This document shows positions 25,405 to 34,298 of a DNA stretch of 64,000 bases, piece by piece. Under the pieces are notes generated by a model. That model saw only the letters and a program-made list of their open reading frames with translations. It ran no database searches and was not told the DNA's origin. Within the stretch, counting starts at the first letter, position 1, and every line of letters starts with the position of its first letter. The DNA is from Denitromonas halophila. Its GTDB lineage: Bacteria > Pseudomonadota > Gammaproteobacteria > Burkholderiales > Rhodocyclaceae. The translations under genes were made by a program, and so were the position numbers. The stretch is taken from positions 184,076-248,075 of the forward strand of contig NZ_VMNK01000007.1 in assembly GCF_007625155.1 (NCBI RefSeq), read 5' to 3'.

Positions 25405-25421
25405 CGCAAAACTTATGCCAG
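25405..25421 (-). promoter_or_regulatory. Sigma-54 promoter of flgK
   Basis: On the minus strand CTGGCATAAGTTTTGCG matches the sigma-54 consensus TGGCACG-N4-TTGC with the GG and GC exactly ten bases apart and the TTGC element perfect. A transcript would start near 25394, about 29 bases before the flgK ATG. Confidence 0.75.
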
Positions 25422-25467
25422 CTTGCGGTGAATCGATGAGCGGACGGGAGTAGCAACAAAAGAATAC

Positions 25468-25613
25468 GTAGCCCGGATGCAGCAAAGCGAAATCCGGGAT
25501 TGTCCTTGCTATGCAGTACACCGCCCTCGTGTGCCGGCCTCGGGTCGGCGATACGAGCGATGCACGGGTTCGTGACGATGCTCCCGGATTCCGCTTCGCT
25601 GCATCCGGGCTAC
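25468..25613. repeat. REP-like inverted repeat pair between flgJ and flgK
   Basis: GTAGCCCGGATGCAGCAAAG... (25468-25500) reappears in inverted orientation as ...CTTCGCTGCATCCGGGCTAC (25582-25613), with few mismatches over about 32 bases. The 80 bases between are GC-rich with smaller repeats. Such GTAGCCCGGATG-type elements are dispersed intergenic repeats in many proteobacteria. It accounts for most of the 302-base gap between flgJ and flgK and could act as a terminator or transcript stabiliser for the flgB-J operon. Confidence 0.75.
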
Positions 25614-25667
25614 GACATCGCCGAACTGGCGTTGGGAGGCAGGCGGCACAGCCACCTCGACCCAACC

Positions 25668-26627
25668 TCAACCCGGCAGTGCGCCGCGCAGCGTGGGCCC
25701 GTTGATGATCTGGGTGAGCTTTTCCGCGTAACGCGGATCGGTGGCGTAGCCGGCGGCTTGCAGTTCGCGGGCGAAGGCGGCGGCGTCTTGCTGCCCCACC
25801 ACCTCGGCGTAGCGCGGGCTGTTGCCGATCAGACGGGCGTAGTCTCGGAAGGACTCGGCATACGAGCCATAGGCGCGGAAGCGGGCCTGTTCGGTGACCG
25901 GGCGGCCATTGACGTATTCGGTGGTGCCCACCGACACCGTCTTGCCCTCCCAGCTGCTGCCGGCCTTGATGTTGAAGAGATTGTGGCTGGGCTGGCCGTG
26001 AGCGTCGCGCAGCTGGTACTTGCCCCAACCGGTCTCGAGCGCCGCCTGGGCGACCATGAAGTGCGCCGGGATGCCGGTTTCGCGGCTGGCGGCCTGGGCG
26101 TGCGGCATGACTTTGCGCACAAAGGCGGCCGCGTCGGAGGAAATCTCCGGCGGCGTCGACTCGATGGTGGTCGGCGTGCTCACATTGGCCGACGCACCGG
26201 CCGACACCCCGGCACGGCGGGCGGCAAGATCAACCGGCGGCAAGGGGGCAGCGGCAGCATTTGCCGGCCGGCGCGGCACCGAGGCGATGTCGAAGCCAGC
26301 CGAAATCTCATCACGGCTGGGTGCCTGCATCGGGTTGCCGCCGAGTTGCGCGATCAATGCCTTGGCCAGACCCGCGCCGCCGCTGGCCGCCATGTTGGCC
26401 GCCAGTTGCTGGTCGAGCATGGATTGATACATGCGGCTCTGATCGTTGTCCATCAAACCGGTGGTGGGCATCGCCGCGCGCATGGACTTGAGCACCATGG
26501 CCAGAAACAGCGACTCAAATTGTTTGGCCGCCGCTTCAATGGCCTTGGGATCGTTATCCTTGGCCAGACGCTTGAGGTCGGCCATGGCATTCGGATCGAG
26601 GGTGTTGAGTTGCGCGGCGCCTTGCAT
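25668..26627 (-). CDS. flgJ: Flagellar rod cap and peptidoglycan hydrolase FlgJ
   Basis: 319 residues in two domains. The N-terminal rod-cap domain (about 1-100) has AAKQFESLFLAMVLKSMR and the C-terminal domain (about 165-315) is a glucosaminidase (GH73) that opens the cell wall for the growing rod; the catalytic glutamate is in QAALETGWGKYQ. The linker (about 110-165) is Ala/Pro/Thr-rich. Its ATG overlaps the flgI stop codon by one base (TGATG), so translation is coupled. It is the last gene of the flgBCDEFGHIJ run. Confidence 0.95.
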   Translation of the reverse strand: MQGAAQLNTLDPNAMADLKRLAKDNDPKAIEAAAKQFESLFLAMVLKSMRAAMPTTGLMDNDQSRMYQSMLDQQLAANMAASGGAGLAKALIAQLGGNPMQAPSRDEISAGFDIASVPRRPANAAAAPLPPVDLAARRAGVSAGASANVSTPTTIESTPPEISSDAAAFVRKVMPHAQAASRETGIPAHFMVAQAALETGWGKYQLRDAHGQPSHNLFNIKAGSSWEGKTVSVGTTEYVNGRPVTEQARFRAYGSYAESFRDYARLIGNSPRYAEVVGQQDAAAFARELQAAGYATDPRYAEKLTQIINGPTLRGALPG

Positions 26628-27802
26628 CAGATCACTTCCAGATCAGCCCGCAGCGCGCCCGAGGCTTTCATGGCCTGCAGAATGCTGATCAGGTCCATCG
26701 GGTTGGCGCCCAGCGCATTGAGCGCCTTGACCACTTCGGCAAGGTTGGTCCCGGCCGACACACGCATCAATGCACCACCGGATTGATCGATCGACACATC
26801 GCCACGCTCGCCCACGACAGTGCGCCCGCCCGACAACGGATTGGGCTGGCTGACCACCGGCTCGGTGGTGACCGACACCGACAGATTGCCGTGCGCGACT
26901 GCGCATTGCTGCAGCATCACCGCCTGGTTCATGACCACCGAGCCGGTGCGTGAATTGATGATCACCTTGGCCGACTGCAGCGCCGGGGTGACGTCGATGT
27001 TTTCGATTCGGCCGAGGAAAGCGACCCGCATCGACGCATCGGACGGCGCGCGGACCTGAATCGTGCGCCCGTCCAGCGCCTGGGCCTGGCCCGGCGAGGT
27101 GGCGCCGTTGATGGCGTCGACCATGCGCTGGGCGGTGCCGAAATCGGTTTGTTCAAGCTCGAGCAGAATCACGTCGCCCTGCCCCAATGCGGTGGGCACC
27201 GCGCGCTCGACCGTGGCACCGTTGGGCACACGACCGGCCGACAGGTGATTGACCACCACCGACGCGCCGCCGCCAGAGGCACCGGCTCCGCCGACCACCA
27301 CATTACCCTGCGCCATAGCGTAGATCTGGCCATCGGCGCCCTTCAGCGGCGTCAAGATGAGCGTGCCGCCGCGCAGACTCTTGGCGTTACCAATCGACGA
27401 GGTGGTGATGTCGATCCGCTGGCCGGGCCGCGCAAACGGCGGCAGATCGGCGGTAACCATCACCGCCGCCACGTTCTTGAGCTGCAAATTGGTGCCCGGC
27501 GGCATGGTCACGCCCATGTTGCCCAGCATGTTGATGATGCTCTGCACGGTGAAGGGGGTCTGGGTGGTCTGGTCGCCGCTGCCGTCCAGGCCGACAACAA
27601 GACCGTAACCGACCAGCTGGTTGCTGCGCACGCCGGCAATGGTAGCCAGGTCCTTGATGCGTTCGGCGTGGGCGGCGCCGACGAACAGCGCACACAGCAT
27701 GGCCAGCGCCACCCGCAGGGCGGGTTTCAACCCGCCAAACCGATCGAGCCAGCGATGGCGGGTTGAAATCCGCCCTACGGAGAATGCGCGTACGGTATCC
27801 AT
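26627..27802 (-). CDS. flgI: Flagellar P-ring protein FlgI with repeat-derived N-terminal extension
   Basis: Periplasmic P-ring subunit, 391 residues, exported by the Sec pathway. The mature protein begins at [20 protein letters not shown] and carries standard FlgI motifs ([35 protein letters not shown]). The signal peptide is odd: before the usual hydrophobic core ([16 protein letters not shown]) are about 30 residues, most of them encoded by a palindromic repeat (27715-27779). The ATG at 27802 has GAGG five bases upstream, so this long, arginine-rich n-region is probably translated; a GTG directly before the hydrophobic core is the alternative start. It follows flgH by 7 bases. Confidence 0.93.
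   Translation of the reverse strand: MDTVRAFSVGRISTRHRWLDRFGGLKPALRVALAMLCALFVGAAHAERIKDLATIAGVRSNQLVGYGLVVGLDGSGDQTTQTPFTVQSIINMLGNMGVTMPPGTNLQLKNVAAVMVTADLPPFARPGQRIDITTSSIGNAKSLRGGTLILTPLKGADGQIYAMAQGNVVVGGAGASGGGASVVVNHLSAGRVPNGATVERAVPTALGQGDVILLELEQTDFGTAQRMVDAINGATSPGQAQALDGRTIQVRAPSDASMRVAFLGRIENIDVTPALQSAKVIINSRTGSVVMNQAVMLQQCAVAHGNLSVSVTTEPVVSQPNPLSGGRTVVGERGDVSIDQSGGALMRVSAGTNLAEVVKALNALGANPMDLISILQAMKASGALRADLEVI
27715..27779. repeat. Palindromic repeat inside the 5' end of flgI
   Basis: Two arms, GCAGGGCGGGTTTCAACCCG... and the inverted ...CGGGTTGAAATCCGCCCTACG, of about 22 bases each, pair with two mismatches around a 20-base centre. Each arm contains its own small palindrome (GGCGGGTT-TC-AACCCGCC). 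This is the build of dispersed extragenic palindromes, yet it lies in frame within the flgI coding sequence. Confidence 0.8.
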
Positions 27803-27809
27803 GGCGACC

Positions 27810-28478
27810 TCAGATCGGCAACAGCAGCAGGAAGAAGCGCTGCAACCAGCCCATCACCTGGCTTTCGTTGATATAGCCGCTGCCCTTGTACTCGATGCGC
27901 GCATCGGCTACCTGGGTCGATTGCACGGTGTTGCTGGTGGTCACATGGTTGGGATTGACCACACCCGAGAAGCGGATGAATTCGTTACCCTGGTTGATCG
28001 CCACCTGCTTTTCGCCCGACACCAGCAGGTTACCGTTCGGATACACCTCGATCACCGTGCAGGTGATGGTGCCGTTGAACAGGTTGTTGGCGGCGGCCGC
28101 GCCCTGCCCCGAGAAGTCGCTCTCGCTCTCCGCCTCAACACCCAGGCCCGCCAACCCCTTGAGCGGCAGCTTGTTGATCGAGGTAATGCCGGCGCTCAGA
28201 CTGCCATCGCGGCTCGCACTGGCATTGGAGGCCTTGCGCGCCGTGGTGCTCTCGGCCAGGTTGATGGTGATGGTGTCGCCCACCAGCCGGGCGCGGCGGT
28301 CTTCGAACAGCGGGCGCGACCCCACGGCCTGAAAGATGGCCCCGTTGGCCGGTGCCACGCCGGCACGCACTTCGGGCCGGGCCGACATGGGTTGATGCAC
28401 GGCCGTCGGGGGCGTGGTTTCGAGCGCCGCGCAGCCGACCAGCAAGGTCGTCAGCAACAGGGTGATCAGGGCGCGCAT
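27810..28478 (-). CDS. flgH: Flagellar L-ring lipoprotein FlgH
   Basis: Outer-membrane L-ring subunit, 222 residues. The signal peptide ends in lipobox LLVGC (lipidated Cys16). FlgH motifs: [46 protein letters not shown] (seen as [17 protein letters not shown]) and the C-terminal [16 protein letters not shown]. It lies between flgG and flgI in the rod-ring operon with short gaps on both sides. Confidence 0.95.
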   Translation of the reverse strand: MRALITLLLTTLLVGCAALETTPPTAVHQPMSARPEVRAGVAPANGAIFQAVGSRPLFEDRRARLVGDTITINLAESTTARKASNASASRDGSLSAGITSINKLPLKGLAGLGVEAESESDFSGQGAAAANNLFNGTITCTVIEVYPNGNLLVSGEKQVAINQGNEFIRFSGVVNPNHVTTSNTVQSTQVADARIEYKGSGYINESQVMGWLQRFFLLLLPI

Positions 28479-28499
28479 GACGAGTCTCCCGAGCCGAAA

Positions 28500-29282
28500 T
28501 CAGAGCTGCGTCAGGCGACCGAGCATCTGATCGGACGTCTGAATCGCGCGCGAATTGAGCTCGTAGGCACGCTGGGTGGTGATCAGCTGCACCAGCTCTT
28601 CAGCCACGTTCACGTTGGAGGTTTCGATGTAATTCTGGTTGAGCACGCCGGCGCCGTTCGACCCCGGGGTGTTGGGCGTCGGGGTGCCGCTGGAGGCGGT
28701 CTCGAGGTAGAGGTTCTCGCCTGCGCTTTGCAATCCGCCGTTGTTCACAAACGTGGCCAGCTGGATGGTGCCGACCTGCGTGGGCGAGACCTGTCCGGAC
28801 TGCTGCACGCTGACCGTGCCGTCCTTGCCGATGGTCATGCTCACGGTGTCGGCCGGCAGGATGATGGCCGGGGTCAGCGGATAGCCGCTGGCGGTGACCA
28901 TCTGGCCCTGGTTGTCGAGCTGGAAAGAGCCGTCGCGGGTGTAGGCGGTGGTGCCGTCAGGCAGCTGGATCTGGAAGAAGCCCTCGCCCTGCACCGCCAC
29001 ATCCAGCCCGTTGCCCGTCTGCTGCAGATTGCCCTGCGTGTGGATGCGCTCGGTGGCCACCGGGCGCACGCCGGTGCCGATCTGCAGGCCGCTGGAGATC
29101 TGGGTTTGCTGGGTCGACTGGGCGCCGGGCTGGCGCAAAGTCTGGTACAGCAGGTCTTCAAACACCGCGCGCGAGCGCTTGAAACCGGTGGTGGAGACGT
29201 TGGCGAGGTTGTTGGACACCACGTCCAGCTGGGTTTGCTGGGCGTCCAGGCCGGTGCGGGCAATCCACAGTGAGCGGATCAT
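28500..29282 (-). CDS. flgG: Flagellar distal rod protein FlgG
   Basis: Distal rod subunit of 260 residues, exported by the flagellar secretion system. The N-terminal [20 protein letters not shown] and [20 protein letters not shown] are FlgG signatures; the C-terminal [20 protein letters not shown] is the rod/hook family coiled coil. Length is exactly typical. GGAG precedes the ATG. It is separated from flgF by 136 bases, longer than other gaps in the operon. Confidence 0.95.
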   Translation of the reverse strand: MIRSLWIARTGLDAQQTQLDVVSNNLANVSTTGFKRSRAVFEDLLYQTLRQPGAQSTQQTQISSGLQIGTGVRPVATERIHTQGNLQQTGNGLDVAVQGEGFFQIQLPDGTTAYTRDGSFQLDNQGQMVTASGYPLTPAIILPADTVSMTIGKDGTVSVQQSGQVSPTQVGTIQLATFVNNGGLQSAGENLYLETASSGTPTPNTPGSNGAGVLNQNYIETSNVNVAEELVQLITTQRAYELNSRAIQTSDQMLGRLTQL

Positions 29283-29418
29283 GTCGGGCTCCTTCGCGCG
29301 CTAGGGCGCTATGCATTCGCGTGGGCCAGCACACAGGGCGGCCCTTGAGATCAGAGTACGCCGGGCGACGCCCTCCCGATGCGAGGAAGAGGCGCCAAAA
29401 TGCCGGTCAGTTCATGCC

Positions 29419-30159
29419 TCAGCCGGTCGTCAGCAGCTTGGTGGCGACCTGGTCGTTAGTCTCGGCCTTGCGCAGCAGCTGGGTCTGCATCTCGAACTGG
29501 CGGGCCAGGGAAATCATGTTGACCATCTGATCAACCACATTCACGTTGCTGCCTTCCAGATAGCCACCGGCCACCTGCACGGCCTCGTCGGCCGGCGCGG
29601 GCGCGCCACCGGCGGTGCGAAACAAGCCGTCTTCGCCCCGACGCAGCTCGGCCTCGGGCGGATTGACCAGCTTGAGGCGGCCAATCACGTTGACCGCATT
29701 TTTGTCGCCCGTCGTCGGAATGGCCGAGATCGAACCGTCTTTGCCGATCACGATCTGGTTGTCCGGCGGCACCGTGATGGGGCCACCGTCGCCGATCACG
29801 GCACGACCGTCGCGGGTCTGCAGCACGCCTTCGGCGGAAAGTTCAAAGCTGCCGTTGCGGGTATAAGCCTCCCGGCCATCGGCGCCTTGCACAGCAAACC
29901 AGCCCTTGCCTTCAACCGCCACGTCGTAGGTGCGACCGGTCAGCTGCATCGGGCCAGGTCGGAAGTCGGTCGCTACGCTGGCATCCACCACGAAACTGCG
30001 GCTGGCCAGCGGCGAATCCTGCACATCGACCGCGCGAAACTTGTGCATCTCGGTGCGAAAACCGGTCGAGGTCGCGTTGGCCATGTTGTGCGACACCGCT
30101 GCCTGTTGGGTCAGGATGTGCTTGGCGCCGGTCATGGCGGTGTAGATCAACTTATCCAT
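29419..30159 (-). CDS. flgF: Flagellar proximal rod protein FlgF
   Basis: Proximal rod subunit of 246 residues. MDKLIYTAMTGAKHILTQQA and VSHNMANATSTGFRTEMH are typical FlgF N-terminal features, and VNVVDQMVNMISLARQFEMQ is the C-terminal coil. The FlgF/FlgG mid-domain (RTYDVAVEGKGWFAVQG) is clear. It is 21 bases after flgE on the same strand. After its stop a 136-base non-coding gap leads to flgG; nothing clear is seen in that gap. Confidence 0.95.
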   Translation of the reverse strand: MDKLIYTAMTGAKHILTQQAAVSHNMANATSTGFRTEMHKFRAVDVQDSPLASRSFVVDASVATDFRPGPMQLTGRTYDVAVEGKGWFAVQGADGREAYTRNGSFELSAEGVLQTRDGRAVIGDGGPITVPPDNQIVIGKDGSISAIPTTGDKNAVNVIGRLKLVNPPEAELRRGEDGLFRTAGGAPAPADEAVQVAGGYLEGSNVNVVDQMVNMISLARQFEMQTQLLRKAETNDQVATKLLTTG

Positions 30160-30180
30160 GGCGTGCGACTCCCTCGGCTA

Positions 30181-31404
30181 TCAGCGCAGGTTGACCAGGG
30201 TTTGCAGAATCTGGTCCTGGGTGCGGATGGACTGCGCGTTGGCCTGGTAGGCCCGCTGCTGGGTAATCATGTTGACCAGTTCGGCGGTCATATCCACGTT
30301 GGACTCTTCGACAGAACCCGCCGCGAGCTGACCCAGGCTGCCAGAACCCGGCGCGCCGATCAGCGGCTGGCCGGAGTCCGGCGACTCACCCCACAGGTTG
30401 CTGCCGAGCGAGAGCAGACCACCCGAGCTGGCAAAGTTGGCCAGCACTACCTGACCCAGGTTGCGCGACTGGCCGTTGGAGTAGCGGCCCTGCATGGTGC
30501 CGTCGTCGGCGATGGTGATGCCGGACAGACGGCCGGAGGCGTAGCCGTCCTGCACCTGACGGTTCACCCCGAAGGCGCTGCCATATTGCGAGCTACCCGA
30601 AAAGTCGAGCGTAACCGCCTGCGGCGTGTTTGCACCGAAGGTGGCGGGGATGGTCAACGACAAGGTGTGTGTCGCACCCGCGGTCAGCGCGCCTGCGCCG
30701 TCGAAGGTCATGGACGGACTACCCGTAGCGAGCGTGGCCGGACCGCCGTTGAGCTGCGTATAGAGATCCCAGGTGCCGCCGCCGGTCTTCTGGAAGTACA
30801 TATTAAGAATATGGTCATTGCCGAGCGAGTCGAACACCGTCACCGAGGTCGATGCGTTGTAGGTGGTCGGATTGGCCGCGTTAAAGGCCACACCCGGCGC
30901 CACCGCACGTGAATCCAGGTTCAAACCCACGGCAATGGCCGACGACGGCTGCGGCTGCAGGTCAGAGGTGTCAATCTGCAAATCGGTCGGCGAGGACGGC
31001 AGGATATTGCCCTGGTTGTCGGCCGCATAACCGGTGAGCCGGTAGCCGGACGAATTGACCAGGTAGCCGTTCTTGTCCACATCGAACTGGCCATTGCGGG
31101 TGTAGGCGATCGCGCCCTGCCCGCTGACCCGGAAGAAACCTTGCCCGTTGATGGCGATATCCAGCGGATTGCCGGTCGGCGTGATGTTGCCCTGCGAGAA
31201 CTGCTGGGCAACCGCGCCCACCGCCGTACCAATACCGATCTGCACACCCGCGGCGGCGCCGTTGAGCGCCGCGGCATACACGTCGGTAAAGAGGGTGGAG
31301 CCGCCCTTGAAGCCGACGTTGCTGCCGTTGGCCACGTTGTTACTGATCACGTCGAGGGCTTTGGAGGCGGCATTCAGTCCGCTCAAACCTTGTTGGAAAG
31401 CCAT
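30181..31404 (-). CDS. flgE: Flagellar hook protein FlgE
   Basis: Hook subunit of 407 residues. N-terminal MAFQQGLSGLNAASKALDVI and NNVANGSNVGFKGG, the mid-region NGQGFFRVSGQGAIAYTRNG and the C-terminal ESNVDMTAELVNMITQQRAY are all hook-protein signatures. The hypervariable central domain (about 150-320) is Ser/Thr/Ala-rich. It follows the hook-cap gene flgD by 15 bases, normal operon order. Confidence 0.95.
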   Translation of the reverse strand: MAFQQGLSGLNAASKALDVISNNVANGSNVGFKGGSTLFTDVYAAALNGAAAGVQIGIGTAVGAVAQQFSQGNITPTGNPLDIAINGQGFFRVSGQGAIAYTRNGQFDVDKNGYLVNSSGYRLTGYAADNQGNILPSSPTDLQIDTSDLQPQPSSAIAVGLNLDSRAVAPGVAFNAANPTTYNASTSVTVFDSLGNDHILNMYFQKTGGGTWDLYTQLNGGPATLATGSPSMTFDGAGALTAGATHTLSLTIPATFGANTPQAVTLDFSGSSQYGSAFGVNRQVQDGYASGRLSGITIADDGTMQGRYSNGQSRNLGQVVLANFASSGGLLSLGSNLWGESPDSGQPLIGAPGSGSLGQLAAGSVEESNVDMTAELVNMITQQRAYQANAQSIRTQDQILQTLVNLR

Positions 31405-31419
31405 GGCGATATGCTCCCG

Positions 31420-32091
31420 TCAGAGAATTTGCTGAATTTCGTTAAGCTGGAAAATGCCCAGCGAACCCACCTGCACATCGACACTCTTGGGCCCGCGGAT
31501 CACGCTGGACACCTGACCGAGTTCAAGTGCGGTGGCGGCGACTTTTTCATCGCCTTGAGTCGCGGTGATTTTCACCGTGTAAACGCCGGCAGCGGCCGGA
31601 GTGCCATCAGTGGCAGTGCCATCCCACTGGAAGGAATGCGTGCCAGCGGTATGCGCACCCATGTCGACCGAAGCCACCTCGAGACCATTGGCGTCGGAGA
31701 TGGAGACGATCACCTTGTCGGCTGAGGCGTCGAGTTTGAAGCCGCCCAGCGAGCCCTGATCGGTCAGCACCAGGCCCTTGCCGGGGACCAACACCCCACG
31801 GCCGAGCAACTGTGCCGCCTGCAAGGCCTCGGACGACTGCTGGCCTTCCATCAATTCGCCCAGCGTCGCGTTGAGTCGCTCGATACCATCGACCGTGCTG
31901 ATCTGTGCAAGCTGAGAGGTCACCGCGGCGTTGTCCATCGGGCTGAGCGGGTCCTGGTTTTTCAGCTGCGTCGTCAGCAAGGTCAGAAATCGGCTCTGCG
32001 CATCCTCCGTCGCCTTCGGCTTTTGCGCCTCGGTGCGGGCGAGATTGCTCAGAATCTGTTGTGCGCTGGAGGCGCTATCGACGGTGGCCAT
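31420..32091 (-). CDS. flgD: Flagellar hook cap protein FlgD
   Basis: 223-residue scaffolding cap needed for hook polymerisation and absent from the finished flagellum. The N-terminal RFLTLLTTQLKNQDPLSPMD with SQLAQISTVDGIERLN is the FlgD signature; the C-terminal half has the FlgD Ig-like/tudor domains (WDGTATDGTPAAAGVYTVKI). It lies between flgC and flgE with gaps of about 15 bases. Confidence 0.95.
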   Translation of the reverse strand: MATVDSASSAQQILSNLARTEAQKPKATEDAQSRFLTLLTTQLKNQDPLSPMDNAAVTSQLAQISTVDGIERLNATLGELMEGQQSSEALQAAQLLGRGVLVPGKGLVLTDQGSLGGFKLDASADKVIVSISDANGLEVASVDMGAHTAGTHSFQWDGTATDGTPAAAGVYTVKITATQGDEKVAATALELGQVSSVIRGPKSVDVQVGSLGIFQLNEIQQIL

Positions 32092-32105
32092 GACTCACTT
32101 CTCCT

Positions 32106-32510
32106 TTACTGGCCGATGCCCAGCGTTCGCTGAAGCAAGGTGCGGGCGGTGTTCATCACCTCCGCGTTGGCCTGATACGAACGGGAGGCCGAGATCATGT
32201 TGACCATCTCCTCCACCACGTTCACGTTGGGCATTTCGACATAACCCTCGCCGTTGGCAGCGGGGTTGGCCGGGTCATACACCATGCGCCCCGGCTCGGC
32301 GCTCTCGACAATCTGATCAACCTTCACGCCGACCGAGCTGGCACCATCGACCGACTCGGCCGAGAACACCACCTGTTTGGCCTTGTAGGGCTGGCCATCC
32401 GGCCCGGCCACGCTGTCAGCGTTGGCCATATTGGAAGCGGTGGTGTTCAGTCGGACCGACTGCGCATTCATCGCAGAGCCGGCAATCTTGAAAACGTTGA
32501 GCATGCTCAT
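32106..32510 (-). CDS. flgC: Flagellar proximal rod protein FlgC
   Basis: Proximal rod subunit of 134 residues. [20 protein letters not shown] and [20 protein letters not shown] are typical FlgC, and [20 protein letters not shown] with [16 protein letters not shown] closes it. Length is normal. It follows flgB by 14 bases. Confidence 0.95.
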   Translation of the reverse strand: MSMLNVFKIAGSAMNAQSVRLNTTASNMANADSVAGPDGQPYKAKQVVFSAESVDGASSVGVKVDQIVESAEPGRMVYDPANPAANGEGYVEMPNVNVVEEMVNMISASRSYQANAEVMNTARTLLQRTLGIGQ

Positions 32511-32524
32511 TGTTCGTTACCTCC

Positions 32525-32929
32525 TCACTGACCCTGAACCGCGCTTTGCATTGAGCGCAGCAGGCCGTTGATGAAGGTGATGCTCGCTTCGTAGTGCAGC
32601 GCGTTTTCCGCAAAGGCGGCGCGCTCCACGTCCATATTCACGGTGTTGCCATCCACGCTCGACTGCTGCTCGGTGCGGTACCGCGCCGCCGCTTCAAGCG
32701 GATTGGCCGTGCTGCCCGACTGATGACCACGGGCCGTGGTGGCCAGTGCCAGCGGCCCCATGCGCGAACCCAGCGCGCCAGACAGCGCAGCGCTGAAGTC
32801 GACATCGCGCGCCTTATAGTTAGGCGTATCGGCATTGGCGATATTGGTGGATAGCAACTGCTGGCGGTAGGCACGCGCGTTCAGCGCGTCCTGATGAAAC
32901 TGCAGTGCGTTATCGAGCCGGTTGGTCAT
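32525..32929 (-). CDS. flgB: Flagellar proximal rod protein FlgB
   Basis: First gene of the flgBCDEFGHIJ run; rod subunit of 134 residues. LDNALQFHQDALNARAYRQQ and STNIANADTPNYKARDVDF are FlgB signatures. The start at 32929 is set by GAGG seven bases upstream; the frame remains open 43 codons further but that part is not conserved. A sigma-54 promoter lies 63-80 bases upstream. The gene is divergent from flgA. Confidence 0.95.
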   Translation of the reverse strand: MTNRLDNALQFHQDALNARAYRQQLLSTNIANADTPNYKARDVDFSAALSGALGSRMGPLALATTARGHQSGSTANPLEAAARYRTEQQSSVDGNTVNMDVERAAFAENALHYEASITFINGLLRSMQSAVQGQ

Positions 32930-32991
32930 GGTGTCACCTCGTTTGCTGTGCCTCGGGCCATCAGTAGCTGGCGCCGGGGGCAGGAACCCTA

Positions 32992-33009
32992 TTGCACCTT
33001 TCATGCCAG
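32992..33009 (-). promoter_or_regulatory. Sigma-54 promoter of the flgB operon
   Basis: On the minus strand CTGGCATGAAAGGTGCAA has GG and GC ten bases apart and agrees with TGGCACG-N4-TTGC except at two positions. A transcript would start near 32982 and have a leader of about 52 bases before flgB. Confidence 0.7.
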
Positions 33010-33192
33010 GCATCCTACGCACCGTACATTGGTGGCCATCGGCCGAATAAGCCGCCAAAACACGGGCATTTCAGCCGCCGCACCGGCAAATCCAACCGGC
33101 AAGCGGCAAGCTTTGCCGATCCAGCAAACAGGGGCGTAAACACCGGTTTGTTCCCGGCACGCCTTCGCGCCAGAACATGGTGTAATGCCGCC

Positions 33193-33876
33193 ATGAAATA
33201 CGTCGCCTCCTGCCTGCTACTTGTCGGCCTCGCCCTGTCTGGCACCGGCGCCAGCGCCCAGACGGCCGACACCATCCGCGCGGTGGTGTACGAATTCCTG
33301 CGCGGTCAAACTGCCGGCTCGCCGGGCGACGTACGCATTGAGGTCACACCACCCCAAACACAAGCACTACCGGCCTGCGACCGGATCGAGCCGTGGCTGC
33401 CCGCCGGTGCGCGCGCCTGGGGGCGGGTCCGGGTCGGCGTGCGCTGCACCGGCCCGGCCAACTGGTCGCTGTATGTGGCCGCCCATGTGCAAGTGATGGG
33501 TGCCTACCTGGTCAGCGCCCGAGCCCTGCGCCCCGGTGAAATCCTCACCGCCGGCGATCTGGCCGAACAGCAAGGTGACCTCACCGAGATGGGCCGTCAG
33601 CTCCTTACCGACCCCGCCCAGGCCATTGGCAGTCAGATGCGCTTCGCGGTCGCCCAGGGGCAGCCCCTGCGCGCCACGATGATGGCCCAGCCGCAAGTCA
33701 TTCAATCCGGCCGACCGGTATCGGTGATTGTGCAAGGCAGCGGTTTTCGCGTGGCCAACAGCGGCACGGCGCTCAACAGCGCGCGCGCGGGCCAGGGCGT
33801 GCGTGTGCGGCTGCCGTCAGGCAAAGTGGTCCATGGCGTTGCCAGTGAAAACGGGGAGGTAGTGCTGAGTCCGTGA
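33193..33876 (+). CDS. flgA: P-ring chaperone FlgA
   Basis: Periplasmic chaperone for P-ring assembly, 227 residues. A signal peptide (about 1-22, ending ASA) is followed by the FlgA N-terminal part and the SAF domain (about 110-170) with LVSARALRPGEILTAGDLAE and then RAGQGVRVRLPSGKVVHGVA. The start at 33193 gives the signal peptide directly; the open frame upstream is basic and non-conserved. It is divergent from flgB, and flgM follows after 125 bases with its own promoter. Confidence 0.93.
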   Translation: MKYVASCLLLVGLALSGTGASAQTADTIRAVVYEFLRGQTAGSPGDVRIEVTPPQTQALPACDRIEPWLPAGARAWGRVRVGVRCTGPANWSLYVAAHVQVMGAYLVSARALRPGEILTAGDLAEQQGDLTEMGRQLLTDPAQAIGSQMRFAVAQGQPLRATMMAQPQVIQSGRPVSVIVQGSGFRVANSGTALNSARAGQGVRVRLPSGKVVHGVASENGEVVLSP

Positions 33877-33936
33877 TATGTTTCACAGCGTGGCAGCGGT
33901 GTTGGCGTCGTTACATTTAGTATCTGATCTGGATGC

Positions 33937-33963
33937 TAAAGTTCTGTTGTGCGTCGCCGTAAC
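33937..33963 (+). promoter_or_regulatory. Sigma-28 (FliA) promoter of flgM
   Basis: TAAAGTTC-N11-GCCGTAAC matches the FliA consensus TAAAGTTT-N11-GCCGATAA with exact 11-base spacing. Transcription would begin near 33973, about 30 bases before flgM. This is the classical class III control of flgM by the sigma factor it inhibits. Confidence 0.8.
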
Positions 33964-34001
33964 AGCACCTGTAGTCATATATAAAAAAAGAGGACCAGGC
34001 T

Positions 34002-34298
34002 GTGAAAATCGACAACTCCGTGAAATCGGTGGGCAATACGCCTGCCGGCGAGCAGCGTGCCAAAGCGACTGCCGCAGCGCAACCGAGCGCCCCAACAGGC
34101 GACCAGGTGCAGCTGTCATCGGGGCTGCAGAAGGCGGAAAAAGCCATTGCGGCAACCCCGGTGGTTGACCAGGCACGCGTAGATGAAATCAAACAAGCCA
34201 TCAGTGATGGTCAATTTTCTGTGGATGCCAACAAGGTCGCCGACGGGCTGATCGAAAGCGTTCGCCAGATGCTGGCCCACCAACCCAGACAAGCGTGA
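34002..34298 (+). CDS. flgM: Anti-sigma-28 factor FlgM
   Basis: 98-residue inhibitor of FliA, exported through the finished hook so that late genes switch on. The N-terminus MKIDNSVKSVG is typical; the C-terminal half (RVDEIKQAISDGQFSVDANK, then VADGLIESV) is the FliA-binding part. It starts with GTG, with GAGG eight bases upstream. Its stop overlaps the GTG of flgN by four bases. The FliA it should bind is encoded at 51200-51967. Confidence 0.92.
   Translation: MKIDNSVKSVGNTPAGEQRAKATAAAQPSAPTGDQVQLSSGLQKAEKAIAATPVVDQARVDEIKQAISDGQFSVDANKVADGLIESVRQMLAHQPRQA

Noticed and set aside
25468..25613. CRISPR array
   Set aside because: Only two copies in inverted orientation, no regular spacers and no cas genes.
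25390..26028. Arg/Pro-rich minus-strand open frame between flgK and flgJ
   Set aside because: It runs through the REP-like repeat and overlaps flgJ out of frame; composition is that of a shadow frame in GC-rich DNA and no ribosome site is present.
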